Source: Candidatus Omnitrophota bacterium (GTDB lineage Bacteria > Omnitrophota > Omnitrophia > Omnitrophales > Aquincolibacteriaceae). From it: a stretch of 11,725 nucleotides of DNA. Below are positions 6,951-11,725 of this stretch, piece after piece. Positions within the stretch are counted from its first letter, which is position 1. Every line of letters starts with the position of its first letter. The DNA lies in contig JAHFHI010000010.1 in assembly GCA_023246995.1 (NCBI GenBank), positions 1 through 11,725 on the forward strand, given 5' to 3'. Below the pieces are notes generated by a model, which ran no database searches, was not told the origin of the DNA, and saw only the letters and a program-made list of their open reading frames with translations. The position numbers were made by a program, and so were the translations under genes.

Positions 6951-7769
6951 ATGAAACACCGTATCCTAAAAATTGCCGCGATTGTGACTGCCATGATCGT
7001 CCTTTTCTTCGGTCTTGGGCTGGCCTTTTTGCCGCTGCCCGGGACGGTTCCGGTTTTGATGTATCACTTTATCGGGTCGGCGCAGGATGCCCGGCAAGAA
7101 AAAAACTTTGTCAGCCGCGAAAGTTTTTCCGGGCAGATGGATTTTCTGAAGAATCTCGGCTTCCGGGTCATTTCCATGGATGAGTTTTATGAAATCTATA
7201 CGGGCCGGCGCAAACCTCGGGGTAAAGAAATCGTCATCACCTTTGACGACGGCAATACGAGCTTTGAAAAAGAAGCCTTCCCGGTTCTGAAAGCACACGG
7301 TTTTCCGGCGACGATTTTTCTCGTCAGCGAAAGCGTCAGGGCCGAAACCAACGGCAGCATGTCGGCGGCGACCGTCAAAGCGCTTCTCCAAAGCGGGTTG
7401 GTTACGGTAGGCGGGCATACGGCCACGCACCCTTCCCTTATTTCCATGGAAGAAAAGCAGATCCGCCGGGAGCTTTTCGAATCCAAATGGGGGTTTGAAG
7501 AGATGCTCGCCCGTCCGATTCAGTATGTTGCCTATCCCCTGGGGGATGTGGATCCGCGTGTCGTTGAAGTCGCCCGGGACGCGGGTTACCGGCTTGGATT
7601 TTCAACGGCGTACAAGAAACTTGAAAAGACCGGCGAGGGGCCCTATGCCATCACCCGCATCAAAGTCACCCGCACGGCCGACAACCCGGTCGTTTTTTGG
7701 GTCGAGGTGTCCGGTCTTTACGAAGGCTTCAAACGCTGGCGGTTCAAATTTAAAAAACTCTTCGCCTGA
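6951..7769 (+). CDS. Membrane-anchored polysaccharide deacetylase (NodB domain)
   Basis: A 272-residue carbohydrate esterase family 4 type deacetylase, expected to remove N- or O-acetyl groups from a glycan outside the cytoplasm. Residues 7-29 form one hydrophobic segment (signal anchor or uncleaved signal), so the enzyme should face the periplasm. VPVLMYHFI (33-41) is the usual lead-in. Motif 1 is TFDDG (97-101, catalytic and metal aspartates), motif 2 HTATHP (156-161, metal ligands His156 and His160), motif 3 AYPLGD (194-199), followed by GYRLGFST. All expected metal ligands are present, so it looks active. The last 15 residues are basic and aromatic (FKRWRFKFKK), possibly a membrane- or LPS-binding tail. 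It begins 3 bases after the DUF3108 stop and is the last gene of the operon. The substrate is unknown; a sugar of the LPS or exopolysaccharide built by the upstream enzymes is most likely. Confidence 0.9.
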   Translation: MKHRILKIAAIVTAMIVLFFGLGLAFLPLPGTVPVLMYHFIGSAQDARQEKNFVSRESFSGQMDFLKNLGFRVISMDEFYEIYTGRRKPRGKEIVITFDDGNTSFEKEAFPVLKAHGFPATIFLVSESVRAETNGSMSAATVKALLQSGLVTVGGHTATHPSLISMEEKQIRRELFESKWGFEEMLARPIQYVAYPLGDVDPRVVEVARDAGYRLGFSTAYKKLEKTGEGPYAITRIKVTRTADNPVVFWVEVSGLYEGFKRWRFKFKKLFA

Positions 7770-7810
7770 CCGGGCGAGCTCCGCGAAATCCCCAGTCTCT
7801 GATTTTAAAT

Positions 7811-7846
7811 CTTAACCCATTGTTAATAAACGAGTTAAGCATTTTT
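7811..7846 (+). terminator. Possible weak terminator / TTAAC repeat cluster
   Basis: CTTAAC (7811-7816) can pair with GTTAAG (7834-7839), followed by CATTTTT. The 6-bp AT-rich stem with a 17-base loop makes this a poor intrinsic terminator. The same stretch also holds a tighter inverted repeat TTAAC-N5-GTTAA (7812-7826), giving three copies of TTAAC/GTTAA. It lies just upstream of the promoter, so an operator for an unknown regulator is an alternative. Confidence 0.25.
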
Positions 7847-7853
7847 CCTTTCA

Positions 7854-7882
7854 TTGACATAGGCTGGGTTCGATGCTATTCT
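7854..7882 (+). promoter_or_regulatory. Sigma70-type promoter with extended -10 for rfaE1-kdsB-pyrG-kdsA
   Basis: A consensus -35 TTGACA (7854-7859) is followed, after exactly 17 bases, by TATTCT (7877-7882), preceded by TG at 7874-7875 (extended -10). Transcription would begin near 7889, leaving a leader of about 20 bases before ATG 7911. It sits in the only substantial intergenic gap of the window. The match is strong by inspection; start-site data are lacking. Confidence 0.75.
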
Positions 7883-7910
7883 AGCGGCTTAAATCTGGCC
7901 TCAAATCCCT

Positions 7911-8957
7911 ATGGCTCAAGCACTTGCTATCAGCACGGCTGAAAAAAAACGTCTTTTAGGTTGTATCCGCCTATTCTCCAAGGCCAGTGTCCTGGTCGTG
8001 GGGGATTTGATCCTGGACCAGTTTATCTGGGGGAAAGTGGACCGCATTTCTCCTGAAGCTCCCGTGCCGGTGGTCAATGTCGAGCGCGAATCCTATATGC
8101 CGGGAGGTTCTCTGAACGTAGCGGCGAATATTCACAGCCTCGGGGGCCGGGTTTACCCCTGCGGGGTCGTGGGACGGGACCGGGAAGGCCGCGGCCTTTT
8201 AAAGCTCATGCGCCGGCAGGGAATTGACACCGGGGGCATTGTCTACGACAAAGCCCGTCCTACTTCTCTTAAAACCCGGATCATCGCCCACTCCCAACAG
8301 GTGGTGCGCTTTGACCGTGAAAAAACCGGGGATGTCTCCGCCGAAGACATCAAAAAGATTCTTCAATTTGTGCGCCACAAGATTTCCGAGGTGGATGTGG
8401 TGATTCTGGAAGATTACGGCAAGGGCGTCATTCAGCCGCAGCTTTTAAAAGAGGTTGTGCGTCTTGCCAAGAGAGCCCAAAAACCGGTTCTTGTAGATCC
8501 GAAAGAAAAGAACATTCCCTATTACGCCGGGGTCACGGCCATTACGCCGAATCGCAAGGAAGCGTACGGCGCGGCGGAGGCCCTGGGCGGAAGAAAAGAA
8601 CGGTCTTTGGAAGAAGTGGGGCGTGAGCTCCTCAAGAAATTGAAATGCGAATTTGTGCTCATCACTCTCGGAGAGGGAGGCATGGCTCTTTTTGACCGTC
8701 AAGGAGGCCTTGTCAAAATTCCGACCGCGGCCCGTGAAGTCTATGATGTTTCCGGCGCCGGCGATACCGTGATTGCGGTTTTTGGCCTCGCCCTCGCAAG
8801 CGGGGCCGCGAGCCGGGAAGCCGCGATGCTTTCGAACTTGGCGGCCGGCGTCGTGGTCGGCAAACTCGGCACGGCTTTGGTTCTGCCCGGGGAACTTGAA
8901 AAAGTCCTTGATCTTTATACTTCAAACGGCCGCGGCGCGGCCAAGGCTAAAGCATGA
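7911..8957 (+). CDS. rfaE1: D-glycero-beta-D-manno-heptose-7-phosphate kinase
   Basis: A 348-residue PfkB/ribokinase family kinase that phosphorylates heptose 7-phosphate at C1 on the way to ADP-heptose, the donor of the heptosyltransferases. Visible marks are VLVVGDLILDQFIWG (27-41), the RISPEAPVPVV segment (45-55) typical of HldE kinases, MPGGSLNVAANIHSLGG (63-79), DYGKG (168-172), PNRKEA (213-218) and the signature DVSGAGDT (279-286, with Asp285 as expected catalytic base), then GKLGTALV. It is monofunctional: E. coli HldE carries a C-terminal nucleotidyltransferase of about 130 residues, absent here, so a separate rfaE2/hldC and the phosphatase GmhB should be elsewhere. ATG 7911 is the only usable start, because a stop codon lies in frame at 7890. 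No Shine-Dalgarno is visible in the short leader. First gene of its operon, overlapping kdsB by ATGA. Confidence 0.93.
   Translation: MAQALAISTAEKKRLLGCIRLFSKASVLVVGDLILDQFIWGKVDRISPEAPVPVVNVERESYMPGGSLNVAANIHSLGGRVYPCGVVGRDREGRGLLKLMRRQGIDTGGIVYDKARPTSLKTRIIAHSQQVVRFDREKTGDVSAEDIKKILQFVRHKISEVDVVILEDYGKGVIQPQLLKEVVRLAKRAQKPVLVDPKEKNIPYYAGVTAITPNRKEAYGAAEALGGRKERSLEEVGRELLKKLKCEFVLITLGEGGMALFDRQGGLVKIPTAAREVYDVSGAGDTVIAVFGLALASGAASREAAMLSNLAAGVVVGKLGTALVLPGELEKVLDLYTSNGRGAAKAKA
8928..8942 (+). other. GC-only hairpin before kdsB
   Basis: GGCCGC (8928-8933) and GCGGCC (8937-8942) form a 6-bp all-GC stem with a GGC triloop. It ends directly before the AAGG (8943-8946) that is the likely Shine-Dalgarno of kdsB (ATG 8954). 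It may tune rfaE1-kdsB coupling. It lies in the Ala/Lys-rich, poorly conserved end of rfaE1. Confidence 0.4.
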
Positions 8958-9700
8958 AAATCCTCGGGGTCATTCCGGCCCGGCTGGGTTCCACCCGGCT
9001 GGCTGAAAAAGTTCTCCGGCCCATTCAGGGCAAGCCTATGATCCAGTGGGTTTGGGAGCGCGCCCGGGCGGCCGCAAAGCTCTCCGAACTTGTGGTGGCC
9101 TGCGATGACAAAAGAATCCTCGAGTGTGTCGAGAGCTTCGGAGGCCGCGCGGTTTTGACGCGCACCGATCACCCCAACGGCAGTTCAAGAGTGGCGGAGG
9201 TGGCCCGGGGCTCGAAGGCCGAAGTCATCGTCAATATTCAGGGCGATGAACCCATGATTCATCCCGCCGGGATTGATCTCCTGGCCGGTCTTTTTGAAAA
9301 AGACGCCGCGGTGCGCGTGGCCACGCTGGCCGTGCCGCGCAAAGGGGCTCTCGATTATGAAAACCCGAATGTGGTCAAGGTGGTTTGTGATGAAAATAAA
9401 AACGCGCTTTATTTTTCACGCTCTCCTTTACCTTACTACCGGGATGCGGCGCAGGGCATTTCTTTTTTGAAGCACCTCGGCATCTATGCCTACAAGCGGG
9501 AATTCCTGCTCGATTTCATCGGATGGAAGACGGGGATTTTAGAGGATGCCGAAAAACTCGAGCAGCTGCGCATTCTTGAGCGCGGCGTGGCCATTCGGGT
9601 GATCGAGACGCCGCATGATTCCTGGAGCGTGGATACGGCGGAGGATGTTTCCGTGGTGGAGCGAAAAATGGCCGAGTCCGGAGCCGGGCTCGGCGTATGA
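8954..9700 (+). CDS. kdsB: 3-deoxy-manno-octulosonate cytidylyltransferase (CMP-Kdo synthetase)
   Basis: A 248-residue cytoplasmic enzyme that activates Kdo with CTP to CMP-Kdo, the donor for Kdo transferases. Length matches E. coli KdsB (248). It shows IPARLGSTRL (7-16), NIQGDEP (94-100, with the metal-binding Asp98), SRSPLPYYRD (155-164), HLGIYAYKREFL (174-185), LEQLRILERG (202-211) and VDTAED (226-231). Two motifs deviate: after RL the usual PGK is AEK (17-19), and the usual H-x-SGT-D/E-R is HPNGSSR (73-79), losing the acidic residue at position 78. The family call is still clear; a changed preference for the octulosonate is possible but unproven. It starts in an ATGA overlap with rfaE1 and is followed by 57 noncoding bases before pyrG. 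Confidence 0.93.
   Translation: MKILGVIPARLGSTRLAEKVLRPIQGKPMIQWVWERARAAAKLSELVVACDDKRILECVESFGGRAVLTRTDHPNGSSRVAEVARGSKAEVIVNIQGDEPMIHPAGIDLLAGLFEKDAAVRVATLAVPRKGALDYENPNVVKVVCDENKNALYFSRSPLPYYRDAAQGISFLKHLGIYAYKREFLLDFIGWKTGILEDAEKLEQLRILERGVAIRVIETPHDSWSVDTAEDVSVVERKMAESGAGLGV
9671..9694 (+). other. 10-bp hairpin at the 3' end of kdsB
   Basis: GCCGAGTCCG (9671-9680) pairs with CGGGCTCGGC (9685-9694) over 10 base pairs, one of them G-U, around a GAGC tetraloop. It ends 3 bases before the kdsB stop codon and 63 bases upstream of pyrG. The following sequence is A-rich, not a T-run, so an intrinsic terminator is unlikely. It may stabilise the rfaE1-kdsB part of the transcript or set pyrG level. 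Confidence 0.6.
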
Positions 9701-9757
9701 AAACTTATCAAGCACCTCTGCGCGCGCATACCTTGACTCAAGAGAAAGGGATTTTGA
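9701..9757 (+). promoter_or_regulatory. kdsB-pyrG spacer with pyrG ribosome binding site
   Basis: This 57-base gap is the only true spacer within the second operon. AAAGGG (9745-9750) lies 7 bases before ATG 9758 and is a good Shine-Dalgarno. TTGACT at 9733-9738 resembles a -35 box, but no -10 fits before the start codon. I see no pyrimidine-rich initial tract of the sort used for CTP-sensitive pyrG attenuation in Bacillus. Confidence 0.5.

Positions 9758-11725
<1,968 letters not shown>

Noticed and set aside
9733..9738. TTGACT before pyrG as a -35 box
   Set aside because: At 17 bases spacing the -10 would fall on the pyrG start codon, and no TATAAT-like sequence is present.

Overview
This window is an ordinary-looking but densely packed chromosomal stretch from a diderm (Gram-negative type) bacterium that makes lipopolysaccharide with a Kdo/heptose inner core. 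All supported genes lie on the + strand. It is GC-rich by eye, with very short or overlapping intergenic junctions; five of the nine junctions are 4-base ATGA overlaps. I see no RNA genes, insertion sequences, CRISPR arrays, phage genes or signs of recent transfer. The combination of a GT9 glycosyltransferase array, a DUF3108 protein and an rfaE1-kdsB-pyrG-kdsA block made me think of an uncultured lineage such as Omnitrophota or a relative. That is a guess from gene content, not something the sequence proves.

Region 1 (bases 1 to 7769) reads as one operon whose start lies upstream of the window. It begins with the 3' part of a fusion protein, a GT4 glycosyltransferase joined in frame to a GT9 (heptosyltransferase-like) glycosyltransferase. 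Four separate GT9 genes follow head to tail (1925-2968, 2965-3951, 3923-5062, 5059-6174), giving five GT9 domains in a row. The operon ends with a secreted DUF3108 protein (6171-6947) and a membrane-anchored NodB-type polysaccharide deacetylase (6951-7769). The likely overall job is stepwise assembly of an LPS core or related surface glycan in the cytoplasm, with envelope-side processing by the last two products.

Region 2 (7770 to 7910) is a 141-base AT-richer spacer. It carries a very good sigma70-type promoter with an extended -10, three copies of a TTAAC/GTTAA motif, and possibly a weak terminator for the upstream operon.

Region 3 (7911 to 11725, running off the end) is the sugar-supply operon. 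rfaE1 (heptose-7-phosphate kinase) feeds ADP-heptose synthesis. kdsA (Kdo-8-phosphate synthase, truncated by the window) and kdsB (CMP-Kdo synthetase) feed Kdo activation. pyrG supplies the CTP that KdsB uses. Together the two operons cover nucleotide-sugar supply and its use by glycosyltransferases. By analogy with other diderms, kdsD/kdsC and lpt genes may lie downstream; that is a prediction.

The points most worth a second look are the GT4-GT9 fusion with a Shine-Dalgarno-like relic at the joint, the five-domain GT9 run with a four-cysteine C-terminal motif in four of five members, and several strong RNA hairpins at the ends of cistrons (notably an 11-bp perfect stem at 6896-6920 and a 10-bp stem at 9671-9694). 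An altered sugar-binding motif in KdsB and a Cys-type (metal-dependent class) KdsA are smaller points. I did not find a convincing novel defence, mobile or regulatory system.
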